Assembly: GCF_902497555.1 (NCBI RefSeq)
Contig: NZ_CABVGP010000002.1
Span: 1,438,501 to 1,502,500 of the forward strand
Reading direction: 5' to 3'
DNA length: 64,000 nucleotides
Origin: Amycolatopsis camponoti
GTDB taxonomy: Bacteria; Actinomycetota; Actinomycetes; Mycobacteriales; Pseudonocardiaceae
Shown here: positions 36,230 through 44,343 of the stretch, piece by piece
Position numbering within the stretch: the first letter of the stretch is position 1
Layout: every line of letters begins with the position of its first letter
Position numbers and translations under genes: made by a program
The notes under the pieces: model-generated
The model's input: the letters and a program-made list of their open reading frames with translations, nothing else
What the model was told of the DNA's origin: nothing
The model's database searches: none

Positions 36230-37261
36230 TCAGCCCGCCGCGGTGTCCTCGCTCACCGTCTCGACCGCGCGCTTGGCCTGGGTGGTCCGGACCGCGCTCG
36301 CCGCGAAGTAGGTGAGCAGCTCCGCGATCTCGACCGGGTCGTCCAGCTGCGGGCAGTGCCCCCAGTCTTCGCGGACCAGCAGGCGGCTGTGCGGCACGAG
36401 CGTGTGCAGCTGCCGTCCGGACGCGGCGGTCACGAGCTTGTCCTTGCCGCACGCGACGACCAGCAGCGGCACCTTCACCGAGTCGAGGCGGTAGGCGTCG
36501 GCGAGCTCCGCGACGAGCTGCCGGGCCTGCTCGAGCCGGCTCTTGGTCGCGCGGTAGTCCGGGAACAGGGCCGTGAAGCGTTGCACCTGGAGCGCGTCGG
36601 CCGCGCCCGAGTTCGCGTAGAGGAGCCGCGGGACGAGCTGCTCGGCGACCTTGCGCACCAGGAAGCCCGGTACCGGGACCGGCAGCGCAGAGTAGAGCCG
36701 CAGGGGGAACGGGTAGCGCGCCACGGTCCGGATCAGCCACGAGTCGACGAACCCGGGCGCGGCGATGGACACGACGCCGGAGATGGGGAGACGGCTGTTC
36801 TGCGCGGCGCGCAGGCTCATCGTGCCGCCGAGGGAGTTGCCGGCCAGCACGACCGAGCCGAGCACGGCCTGCTCGCGGACGACGGCCGTGGTGAACGCGT
36901 CGAGCTGCGGCAGCATCGGACCGGGCCGCAGCGGCTGCGCGTCCCCGAAACCCGGCAGATCGACCGCGACCGCCGGGATCCCGGCGGCCGCGAGCTGCTC
37001 CAGGGCGGGGCGCCAGGTGTCGGCGCTGTCGCAGTAGCCGTGCAGCAGCACCAGGCGCGGCGCGCTCGGCCGCACGTGGGGCGTGGCCGCGCGGCGGCGC
37101 AGCGAGCGGCGGGGGAGGTCCGGGTCCGGGCCGGCTTCGCCGACCTCCAGGACGCGGGTGCGGACACCGGCGTAGCGCCGGAAGGAGACCCGGATCGGGT
37201 CCGGGTCGCTGCTGGACCGGCCGCCCGGTCCAGCCGAGTCGGGCCGCTTCGTCGCGGTCAT
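36230..37261 (-). CDS. Alpha/beta hydrolase
   Basis: Alpha/beta-fold hydrolase of 343 residues. LVLLHGYCDSADTW carries the oxyanion HG, the nucleophile is in LAGNSLGGTMSLRAA (GNSLG), and the late histidine is in REDWGHCPQLDDP. An N-terminal extension of about 70 residues is charged and Arg-rich. Substrate unknown. The start at ATG 37261 gives the conserved part; GTG 37285 is possible. Confidence 0.87.
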   Translation of the reverse strand: MTATKRPDSAGPGGRSSSDPDPIRVSFRRYAGVRTRVLEVGEAGPDPDLPRRSLRRRAATPHVRPSAPRLVLLHGYCDSADTWRPALEQLAAAGIPAVAVDLPGFGDAQPLRPGPMLPQLDAFTTAVVREQAVLGSVVLAGNSLGGTMSLRAAQNSRLPISGVVSIAAPGFVDSWLIRTVARYPFPLRLYSALPVPVPGFLVRKVAEQLVPRLLYANSGAADALQVQRFTALFPDYRATKSRLEQARQLVAELADAYRLDSVKVPLLVVACGKDKLVTAASGRQLHTLVPHSRLLVREDWGHCPQLDDPVEIAELLTYFAASAVRTTQAKRAVETVSEDTAAG

Positions 37262-37398
37262 GACTACAGAATACCTTGCGACCATTGGGTTTTGGTCGAA
37301 TTCAGGTGCTAACGACCAGATCTCGAACTGAGTACGTTAGGGATTCACCTAATGCCGAGCCGGGCGGAACAAGACGATCCGCCCAGCTCAGCGCGGGT

Positions 37399-38364
37399 CT
37401 AGCGGGTGAAGACGATCTTGCCGGCGGTGTCGCCGTCGAGCATCGCCCGGAACCCCTTAGGGGCCTCGGAGAAGGGCAGTTCGGCGCCGATCTGCGGCCG
37501 CACCCCGGTCAGGTCGAGGTAGGCGAGCAGGTCCGCGAGCTCGTCGCGGGTGCCCATGGTCGACCCGGAGACGCGCAGCTGGAGGAAGAAGACGCGCTGC
37601 AGCTCGGCACCCGCGTCCGGGCCGCTGGTCGAGCCGGAGACGACGATGATCCCGCCCGGCTTGAGCGATTTGACCGAATGCGACCAGGTCGCCTTGCCGA
37701 CGGTCTCGAACACGGCGTCGACGCGCTCGGGCAGCCGCGCGCCCGACTCGAACGTCTGGTGCGCGCCGAGGCTCGAGGCCAGCGCGCGCTTCTCCTCACT
37801 GCGGCCGGTCACCCAGACCCGGAACCCGGCCGCGCGGCCGAGCTGCACCAGCGCCGTCGAGACCCCGCCGGAGGCGCCCTGGACGAGCATCGTCTGGCCG
37901 GGCCGCAGCCCGGACTTCACGAAGAGCATCCGGTAGGCGGTCAGCCAGGCCGTGCCCATGGTCGCGGCCTCGGCGAAGCTGAGCCCGGCGGGCTTCGGAA
38001 CGACGTTGCGGGCCGGCACGACGACCTGGTCGGCGAAGGTGCCCTGGTGCTTCTCGGTGAGCAGCGTCCGCTTCGGGTCGAGGGTGTCGTCACCCTGCCA
38101 GCCCGGCGCGTTGATCACCGAGTGGATCACGACCTCGGAGCCGTCGTCGAGGGTCCCGGCGCCGTCGCAGCCGAGGATCATCGGGAACTGCTCGGGCTTG
38201 ATCCCGACGCCTCGCAGCGTCCAGAGGTCGTGCATGTTGAGGCTGGCCGCCTTGACGTGCACGCGGACCCAGCCGTCCGGCACGTCGGGTTCGGGGCGCT
38301 CGCCGACGACGAGCGAGTCCAGGGGGCTTTCGGCGTTGGGTTCCTGCGCGTACACGGCGAACAT
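37399..38364 (-). CDS. Zinc-type alcohol dehydrogenase/quinone reductase family protein
   Basis: Medium-chain NADPH-dependent oxidoreductase of 321 residues: GroES-like N-terminus with VKAASLNMHDLWTLRG, then FPMILGCDGAGTLDDGSEV, and the Rossmann domain with MLVQGASGGVSTALVQLGRAAG. It lacks the structural-zinc cysteine cluster. Substrate unknown. It starts at ATG 38364, after GAGGCGG. Confidence 0.88.
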   Translation of the reverse strand: MFAVYAQEPNAESPLDSLVVGERPEPDVPDGWVRVHVKAASLNMHDLWTLRGVGIKPEQFPMILGCDGAGTLDDGSEVVIHSVINAPGWQGDDTLDPKRTLLTEKHQGTFADQVVVPARNVVPKPAGLSFAEAATMGTAWLTAYRMLFVKSGLRPGQTMLVQGASGGVSTALVQLGRAAGFRVWVTGRSEEKRALASSLGAHQTFESGARLPERVDAVFETVGKATWSHSVKSLKPGGIIVVSGSTSGPDAGAELQRVFFLQLRVSGSTMGTRDELADLLAYLDLTGVRPQIGAELPFSEAPKGFRAMLDGDTAGKIVFTR

Positions 38365-38551
38365 GCCTCGCAACGTACCGCCTCCTCAAACCCTGTGCTG
38401 CGTGTCGCGAGACACGCGAACCGGGCCTTGCGCCGTGTGGTTCCGAACCCGACTTCGTCGGGTGGCTGCGCCTCCGCAGCAATCGGCTCCGCCGATTTCG
38501 GGAGAGAGGCCCTGAAGCGCGGCGGCAGTAGACCGCGCGTAGGCTCACACC

Positions 38552-38755
38552 GTGTTCAACGGGCTTGCCGACTGGTGGGACGGGGTCGAGCTGTGGCTCG
38601 CCCAGGCTTGGTTCCCGGTCCAGTTCGTGCTGGTCATGGTGGTCGTCGTACCGCTGTGCCTGGCCGCCGCGTGGGTGCTCGACAAGCTCGTCGGGCTGTT
38701 CGCCCGCAGGCTCGCTCCGGGGCGTGACGACGACCGCTCCGACACCCCGTCCTAG
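38552..38755 (+). CDS. Small single-span membrane protein
   Basis: Protein of 67 residues with a hydrophobic helix at about 22-43 (WFPVQFVLVMVVVVPLCLAA) and a charged C-terminal tail. I know similar short proteins from related actinobacteria but no function. GTG 38552. It lies 11 bases before the barnase-type gene and is in the same direction, so it may belong to that unit. Confidence 0.65.
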   Translation: MFNGLADWWDGVELWLAQAWFPVQFVLVMVVVVPLCLAAAWVLDKLVGLFARRLAPGRDDDRSDTPS

Positions 38756-38766
38756 GCTGGCGCACC

Positions 38767-39231
38767 ATGTTCAACCGTAGGCGGATCACCGCCGCCCTGA
38801 TCGGGCTCCTCGTACTGGTGCTGGGGGGCTGGCTGGTCAAGGACGCCGTCAGCGACGACTCGAAGCCGGCGCCGGGCACCTCCACGAGCAGCTCGGCGAC
38901 CGCCCCCGCGAAGGGTGGCGCGGCCGTGCCGGGCGCGGACTCCGGGCTGCCGGTCAAGGCGCTCTCGACGCTGCCCCCGCAGGCCGGCGACACGTGGAAG
39001 CTGATCGAAAAGGGCGGGCCGTACCCGTACCCGCGCAACGACGACGTCGTGTTCGAGAACCGCGAGAAACGGTTGCCCGGCAAGAAGTCCGGCTATTACC
39101 ACGAGTACACCGTGAAGACCCCCGGCAGCGCCGACCGCGGCGCGCGGCGGCTGATCACGGGCCAGGCCCACGAGCTGTACTACACCGGCGACCACTACGC
39201 GTCGTTCGTCGTCGTGGACCCGGCCCGATGA
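38767..39231 (+). CDS. Secreted ribonuclease of the N1/T1 (barnase-like) family
   Basis: Extracellular guanyl-type RNase of 154 residues. An N-terminal hydrophobic helix (about 8-25) acts as signal peptide or anchor, followed by a Ser/Ala linker. The microbial RNase domain (about 75-154) contains PYPRNDDVVFENREKRLP, with catalytic Glu, then GARRLITGQAHELYYTGDHYASFVVV, supplying Arg and His. Its stop overlaps the ATG of the barstar gene by 4 bases (ATGA), the tight coupling expected of a toxin and its inhibitor. Confidence 0.92.
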   Translation: MFNRRRITAALIGLLVLVLGGWLVKDAVSDDSKPAPGTSTSSSATAPAKGGAAVPGADSGLPVKALSTLPPQAGDTWKLIEKGGPYPYPRNDDVVFENREKRLPGKKSGYYHEYTVKTPGSADRGARRLITGQAHELYYTGDHYASFVVVDPAR

Positions 39232-39596
39232 GCGCCTCGGAGCAGGCGAAGGCCGCCGCGGAAGAGGCCTTCGCGAGGGGCGCGTACCCGCACCTGGTGA
39301 ACTCGCGGCCCACCGTGGACAAGGCCGGCACGCTGGCCGCGTTCGCCGAGGCACTGTCCTTTCCGGACCACTTCGGCAACAACCTCGACGCCCTCTACGA
39401 CTGCCTGACCGACCTGTCCTGGCTGCCGCCGGGGGAGCACGTGCTGATCTGGCCGGGCTCGGACGCGCTGCGCAAGGCCGAGCCCAAGACCTACCTGGCG
39501 ATCCGCAGCGTGCTCTCGGACGCGCAGCGCGCACTCGGGCCGAACGGCCGCAGCGCCGGTTCGTGGCGGCTCACGGTCGTGCTGCCGGACGCCTGA
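39228..39596 (+). CDS. Barstar family ribonuclease inhibitor
   Basis: Intracellular inhibitor of 122 residues. The barstar core is TLAAFAEALSFPDHFGNNLDALYDCLTDLSW, including the acidic face (Asp, Asp) that plugs the RNase active site, followed by GEHVLIWPGSDAL. It is translationally coupled to the RNase gene. The 3' end overlaps the convergent Lrp-type gene by 26 bases. Confidence 0.93.
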   Translation: MSASEQAKAAAEEAFARGAYPHLVNSRPTVDKAGTLAAFAEALSFPDHFGNNLDALYDCLTDLSWLPPGEHVLIWPGSDALRKAEPKTYLAIRSVLSDAQRALGPNGRSAGSWRLTVVLPDA

Positions 39597-40548
39597 GCGG
39601 CGTCCCCGCGCGCTTGACCGTGCGGATGACCGGCGCGCTTTCGAGCGTCCGCACGCCGGGGAGCCCGGCCACGCGATCGGTGAGGTAGCGGTAGAGGTCG
39701 CCGCCGTCGCGGCAGTTCACCATCGCGGTGAGGTTCGTGGTGCCGGTGGTGGCGACCGCGAACGACGTCTCCGGGTGGCCCGCCAGCGCCTCGCCCGCCT
39801 CGGCCAGGTTCGCCGGCGCCACCGCCAGCCAGAGCCGCGTTTCGGAGCGGAATCCCAGGCGGGCCGGGGAGACGTCGAGGTGGTAGGTCAGCGTGCCGTG
39901 CCGCCGCAGCACCTCCATCCGGCGTCGCACGGTCGAGTCGGACCAGCCGGTCGCCGCCGCCAGCGCCGTGTAGCCGGCGCGCCCGTCCCGCGCGAGGGCG
40001 TCGAGGAGGGCCCGGTCGCCGGGTTCCGGTGCGAGGCCGGTGCCTTCCGGTGGGGGCGGGCGCAGGCGTTCGACCTGCTCGGGTGACAGGCAGTGCAGCC
40101 CACTCCAGCCGTCCGGGAGCGCGAACGTGTGCAGCAGTTCGTGCGCGGAGACGGCGGTGACCCGGTTGGCGCGCGGCAGTTTGCGCAGCAGGAGGTCGTC
40201 GCGCCCGGCCGTGTCCGGTGCGTGGACGGTGCAGGAGATCTCGGTGCCGCCGGAGAGCAGGTGCACCCACGAGACGTCGGTCCGGTCGGCGAGCGCGTCC
40301 GCCACGGCGGCCCCGGCGTCGGGTGTCGTGCGCAGGCGCAGGGTCCACGTCGTGTAGCCCGCTTCGCCGCCGCTGACCGCGCCCGTGACGCGGAGGAGAC
40401 CGGCGTCCCGCAGCCGCCGGTAGCGGCGGGCGACCGTGTTCTCGGAGACGCCGAGCACCTGGCCGAGCGTGCGCATCGACGCGCGGCCGTCGATCTGCAG
40501 GGCGTGCACGAGCCCGCGGTCGAGGTCGTCCAGGATGACGGTATCCAT
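39571..40548 (-). CDS. Lrp/AsnC regulator with two fused modules
   Basis: DNA-binding regulator of 325 residues, twice the usual length. Module one: LDDLDRGLVHALQIDGRASMRTLGQVLGVSENTVARRYRRL (HTH) with an effector-binding half; module two: PGDRALLDALARDGRAGYTALAAATGWSDSTVRRRMEVL (HTH) followed by a RAM-like domain to about 300. ATG 40548. It is divergent from an MFS gene at 40651, which it probably controls. Confidence 0.9.
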   Translation of the reverse strand: MDTVILDDLDRGLVHALQIDGRASMRTLGQVLGVSENTVARRYRRLRDAGLLRVTGAVSGGEAGYTTWTLRLRTTPDAGAAVADALADRTDVSWVHLLSGGTEISCTVHAPDTAGRDDLLLRKLPRANRVTAVSAHELLHTFALPDGWSGLHCLSPEQVERLRPPPPEGTGLAPEPGDRALLDALARDGRAGYTALAAATGWSDSTVRRRMEVLRRHGTLTYHLDVSPARLGFRSETRLWLAVAPANLAEAGEALAGHPETSFAVATTGTTNLTAMVNCRDGGDLYRYLTDRVAGLPGVRTLESAPVIRTVKRAGTPLRRPAARP

Positions 40549-40650
40549 GCGGACATCGTAAGTGCTGACGGTATCCGGCGGATTTATCGACTTTCCTGGT
40601 GGCAATCGGCACGCTGACCACACCCTTCGAGGCACACGAAGGGAGATTCG

Positions 40651-41949
40651 ATGCGCAAGTGGTGGCCGTTGCTCGCGATCTGCGCGGGCTCGTTCCTGTT
40701 CCTGCTGGACACCACCGTCGTGAAGGTGGCGCTGCCCCGCATCGGCGCCGACCTGTCGGCGTCGGTGGGACAGCTCCAGTGGGTGCCCGACGTCTACACG
40801 CTCGTCTTGGCGGTGCTGATGCTCGCGGCGGGTTCGCTCGCCGACCGCTGGGGCCCGCGGCGGGTGTTCCTCGCCGGGCTGGCGGTGTTCGGCTCGGCGT
40901 CCCTGGCTTGCGGGCTCGCACCGGACATCGGGACGCTGATCACGGCGCGCGGGGTGCAGGCGGTCGGTGGTGCGGCGCTGGCGGTGACCGGGTTCGCCTT
41001 GCTCGCCGCCGGCTACGAAGGGCGCTCGCGAGGGACCGCGATCAGCGTCTTCTTCGCGGTGAACGGGCTCGGCGCGGCCGCGGGGCCGGTGGTGGGCGGG
41101 GTGCTGACCGAGTACTTCGGCTGGGCGGCGATCTTCTTCGTCACCGTGCCGCTCGCGTTGCTCACGATGGCGTTCACGGTGTTCGCGATCGGGCGGGACA
41201 CACCGGTGCGGGGCGGCCGGTTCGACTTCGCGGGCGCGGCGTGGTTCGCGGTGGCGGCGGCGAGCCTGGTGCACGGGCTGACATTGGGTGGCTCGGGACG
41301 GTGGACGTCACCGGTCACCATCGGGGCGCTGGCGGTTTCGGTGCTGGCGTTCGTCGCGTTCGGACTCGTCGAGCGGCGCCCGGATCCGTTGCTGGACCTG
41401 CGTTTGTTCCGCGACGGCGGGTTCGCGACGGTGGTGGCTTGCGCGGCGGCGTCGACGGTGACTTTTGCGGCGCTGGTGTACGTGTCCCTGTGGCTGGCTC
41501 TTTCGCTGTCGCCGGTCGAGGCCGGGCTCGCGATGGCGCCGCTCGCGGTGGCGTCGTTCCTGACCTCGACGTTCCTGGGGAAGGTGCTGCACCGGTTACC
41601 GCCGCGGGTCCTGCTGGGCACCGGGGTGCTGCTGGGTGCGGTCGGCTGTCTGGTGCTGCTGGTCGCCGGGATTCCGATCGGCCTCGCGGTGACCGGGATC
41701 GGGGTGGGGATCGCGGGGCCGGCGACGGGGGCGGCGATCGCTTCGGCGGCGCCGCCGGGCCGGGCGGGGATGGCCGCGGGGATCCTGACGACCACCCGGC
41801 AGTTCGGGCAGACGCTCGGCGTCGCGGTGCTCGGGATCGCTTACCAGGCCGGGGGTTTGACGCCGGTGTACGTCGTGGCCGCGGCGTGCGGCGGGGTGAC
41901 GGGCCTGCTCGCGCTGCTTCCGCGCGAGCAGGCCCGGGTTCCGGCGTGA
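40651..41949 (+). CDS. MFS drug transporter, DHA2-like
   Basis: Membrane exporter of 432 residues with about 12 to 14 helices. SFLFLLDTTVVKVALPRIGADLSASVGQLQWVPDVYTL is the DHA2 start (LDxTVVNVALP), followed by GSLADRWGPRRVF and motif C-like AVNGLGAAAGPVVGGVLTEYFGW. Likely a multidrug or metabolite exporter controlled by the divergent Lrp-type protein. ATG 40651 follows GAAGGGAG. Confidence 0.92.
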   Translation: MRKWWPLLAICAGSFLFLLDTTVVKVALPRIGADLSASVGQLQWVPDVYTLVLAVLMLAAGSLADRWGPRRVFLAGLAVFGSASLACGLAPDIGTLITARGVQAVGGAALAVTGFALLAAGYEGRSRGTAISVFFAVNGLGAAAGPVVGGVLTEYFGWAAIFFVTVPLALLTMAFTVFAIGRDTPVRGGRFDFAGAAWFAVAAASLVHGLTLGGSGRWTSPVTIGALAVSVLAFVAFGLVERRPDPLLDLRLFRDGGFATVVACAAASTVTFAALVYVSLWLALSLSPVEAGLAMAPLAVASFLTSTFLGKVLHRLPPRVLLGTGVLLGAVGCLVLLVAGIPIGLAVTGIGVGIAGPATGAAIASAAPPGRAGMAAGILTTTRQFGQTLGVAVLGIAYQAGGLTPVYVVAAACGGVTGLLALLPREQARVPA

Positions 41950-41955
41950 CCCGCT

Positions 41956-42723
41956 TCAGTCCTGGGGGACCCAGTTCGGCTTGCGCTTCTGGGCGAAGGC
42001 CAGGATGCCCTCCTGTCCTTCCTCGCTCGCGAAGAACTTCGCCGACAGCCCGATCATCTCCTCGAACCCTTCCGACGGCGTCGCCGGGCGGGGGCGGCTC
42101 AGCAGCGCCTTCGTCTCGGCCAGGGCCGTCGGGCCGCCCGCGGCCAGCGCCTTGACGAACCGGGCCACCTCGGCGTCGAGGTCGGACGTCGCCGAGTTCA
42201 GCAGGCCGATCTCCACCGCTCGGCGCGCGTCGAACGTGTCGCCCGTGAGGAACAGCTCGTGCGCCGCACGGGGGTTCAGCCTCGGCAGGACCGTCAGGGA
42301 GATCACCGCCGGGACCACGCCGATGCGGACTTCCGAAAAGGCGAACGTCGCTTCCGGGACCGCGACGGCGATGTCACAGGCCGCCACCATGCCGATGCCG
42401 CCGGCGCGGGCCGGGCCGGCCAGGCGGGCGACCACCGGCTTCGGGCTGGTCCACAGCTGCTCGAGGATCTTCGGGAACTCGTTCACGCCCTGGTCGCCCG
42501 CGCCGGCGCCGCGGGCTTCCTTGAGGTCCATCCCCGCGCAGAACACCGGACCCGTGTGGGTGAGCACGATGACCCGGACGGCGTCGTCGGCCGCCGCGGC
42601 GGCCAGCGAGGCGGACAGCTCGCGGCGCAGCTGCGCCGACAGCGCGTTGCGGTTGTGCGGGGAGTCCAGGGTGATCGTGGCGGTGCCGCCCACCACGTCG
42701 TAGTGCACCAGTTCGTCAGCCAT
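41956..42723 (-). CDS. Enoyl-CoA hydratase/isomerase family protein
   Basis: Crotonase-fold enzyme of 255 residues. SPHNRNALSAQLRRELSASL, HTGPVFCAGMDLKEA (oxyanion hole), GPARAGGIGMVAACDIAVAVPEATFAFSEVRIGVVPAVI supply the CoA pocket. The catalytic acid position corresponding to Glu in some hydratases is in EVRIGVVPA. Fatty-acid or other acyl-CoA metabolism; substrate unknown. ATG 42723. Confidence 0.91.
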   Translation of the reverse strand: MADELVHYDVVGGTATITLDSPHNRNALSAQLRRELSASLAAAAADDAVRVIVLTHTGPVFCAGMDLKEARGAGAGDQGVNEFPKILEQLWTSPKPVVARLAGPARAGGIGMVAACDIAVAVPEATFAFSEVRIGVVPAVISLTVLPRLNPRAAHELFLTGDTFDARRAVEIGLLNSATSDLDAEVARFVKALAAGGPTALAETKALLSRPRPATPSEGFEEMIGLSAKFFASEEGQEGILAFAQKRKPNWVPQD

Positions 42724-42767
42724 GACCGACACCCTTGCACATCCCCCGCGCGCCACCGGTGTTACGC

Positions 42768-42803
42768 GGGCCACCCCGCGGGCGGGAACCCGCGGGGTGG
42801 CCC
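42768..42803 (-). terminator. 15-bp hairpin terminator after secreted-protein gene
   Basis: GGGCCACCCCGCGGG at 42768-42782 pairs perfectly with 42789-42803 around a 6-base loop, 7 bases after the stop of the gene at 42810. It has no T tract. It separates that gene from the hydratase gene on the same strand. Confidence 0.7.
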
Positions 42804-42809
42804 GGGCAC

Positions 42810-43439
42810 TCAGCCGATGGTCGTCGTGGTGAAGACCGGGCTCGGGTTGGGGAAGCAGGCCGTCGGCGCGGTGATGTCGCCGATGATCGTGCTCGCCACC
42901 GCCTTGAACGTCAGGCCCGGGTCGCTGTAGCTCGTGCCGGACAGCTTCGTCTCGATCGTGCCCGACTGGCCGGCGGTCAGGTGGGCGGTCGCGGTCGGCA
43001 GCTCGAACGTCGCGCCGCCCGCGATCGGGCCGGGGAAGCTCAGGGTCGCGACGCCGTTCGCGACGGCGATGGTGGGCGCGGTCGAGCCGAGCCCGGAGCC
43101 GCCCGCGAGGTCCGCGCTGACGAAGCTGGAGTTCGCCGGGATCGGGAACTTCAGCGCGAACGTGTTGATGTTCTTGACCTTGTTCCCGCTCACGTCGCCC
43201 GGGACGGTGTTCGGCGCCGGGTCGATGACGACGTCGAACGCGCCGCCGGGCGCGACCGTCGCGGGCGCGGTGACATCGGTGTCCTGGTTGAGCGACACCT
43301 GCTGCGGCCCGACGATCGGGGCGTCGGCCTGGCAGTCGAAGGTGACGGTGGTGGCCGCCGAAGCCGGGGCGGCGAGAGCGATCGGGAGGGCCGCGACCGC
43401 GACCAGAACGCCGAGCTTGGAAAGGTGAAGTGCTTTCAC
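42810..43439 (-). CDS. Secreted protein of unknown function
   Basis: Protein of 209 residues. A clear signal peptide (about 1-28: LGVLVAVAALPIALAAPASA) precedes a Thr/Val/Gly/Pro-rich mature part with one cysteine near each end (FDCQADAP and TACFPNPSP), probably forming a disulfide, and alternating beta-strand-like segments. I do not recognise the family; it may be a beta-sandwich cell-surface or secreted protein. GTG 43439. The upstream stretch 43440-43605 contains no gene. Confidence 0.72.
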   Translation of the reverse strand: MKALHLSKLGVLVAVAALPIALAAPASAATTVTFDCQADAPIVGPQQVSLNQDTDVTAPATVAPGGAFDVVIDPAPNTVPGDVSGNKVKNINTFALKFPIPANSSFVSADLAGGSGLGSTAPTIAVANGVATLSFPGPIAGGATFELPTATAHLTAGQSGTIETKLSGTSYSDPGLTFKAVASTIIGDITAPTACFPNPSPVFTTTTIG

Positions 43440-43605
43440 TTGTATCCACCTACCTGCGGTTTTGGAGGGGAGGAAAGAAAGCCGCGCAGCGCTTAGATAG
43501 TTACCGGCAAGTTAACTAGCGCGTCAAGGATTTACCGTTCCCATGCGCGCTGGGTAACAGAAATGTGAAAAAGACTCGCCTTTCGGCGGTCGCGAGCGCC
43601 CTGAG

Positions 43606-44343
43606 CTAGGCGTATTGGCGGAGCAAGCCGCTCACCGCGGTGGCGTACCGGCTGATGACGACGTCGGCGACGCGCGGATCGTCGGCGAGCGGCGCCGCGA
43701 CGAACGCGCGGGGATCGGCCTCGCGGGCCAGCCGCTCGATGCGGTCCGGCAGCAGGCCCGGCGCCAGGAACCACGACGCCACGACCAGGTGCCGCGCGCC
43801 GCGGGCACGCAGCCGATCGGCGGCCGCGGGGATGTCCGGCTGGGCGGCCGAAGCGAACGCCTCGCTCACCGGAACACCCAGCTGTTCTTCCCAGCGCGCG
43901 GCCAGGGAAGCGACCACGGCGTTGGCGGAAGCGTTGGACGAGCCGACCGCGCTCAGCAGCACGCCGGTGCCCCGCCGGCGCGGCGCGGCGGCCAGCCGGT
44001 CCAGGGCCACCGCCTCCAGCGCCGGGTCGGCGCCGAGCACGGCCGATGCCTCGACGCGGAAGCCCGGGCACTCGGCGACGACCTGGTCGATCAGTGCCGG
44101 CAGGTCGACCCGCGCGTGGAACGCGCTGCCCAGCAGCAGCGGGACCACGACCGCCGTCCGGTGCCCGGCCGCGTACAGCGACCGCAGCACGTCCGTGACG
44201 TTGGGCGAAGAAAGGTCCAGGAAGGACTCGTGGACCGGCAGCCCGGGCGCCCGCGCGCGCACGACGTCGACGAGCGCCCGCACGGTCGACGCCGAGCGGG
44301 GATCACGACTGCCGTGCGCGACGGCGACCAGGGGCGGTGTCAC
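43606..44343 (-). CDS. Sirohydrochlorin chelatase (CbiX/SirB type)
   Basis: Inserts iron or cobalt into sirohydrochlorin; in this operon probably iron, giving siroheme for sulfite reductase. It has 245 residues in two similar halves: PLVAVAHGSRDPRSASTVRALVD with the metal histidine, LYAAGHRTAVVVPLLLGSAFHARVDLP with the second histidine, and a second half containing HLVVASWFLAPGLLPDRI. GTG 44343 overlaps the cysN stop by 4 bases (GTGA). Last gene of the cys operon. Confidence 0.88.
   Translation of the reverse strand: MTPPLVAVAHGSRDPRSASTVRALVDVVRARAPGLPVHESFLDLSSPNVTDVLRSLYAAGHRTAVVVPLLLGSAFHARVDLPALIDQVVAECPGFRVEASAVLGADPALEAVALDRLAAAPRRRGTGVLLSAVGSSNASANAVVASLAARWEEQLGVPVSEAFASAAQPDIPAAADRLRARGARHLVVASWFLAPGLLPDRIERLAREADPRAFVAAPLADDPRVADVVISRYATAVSGLLRQYA

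Noticed and set aside
38400..38417. Operator GCGTGTC-GCGA-GACACGC between the reductase and the small membrane gene
   Set aside because: Short 7-bp arms with no adjacent regulator; hairpins of this size are expected by chance in such GC-rich DNA.
43440..43605. Possible small RNA or gene upstream of the secreted protein
   Set aside because: A relatively AT-rich stretch with GTTAC/GTTAAC words but no coherent frame, hairpin or terminator; more likely promoter DNA.
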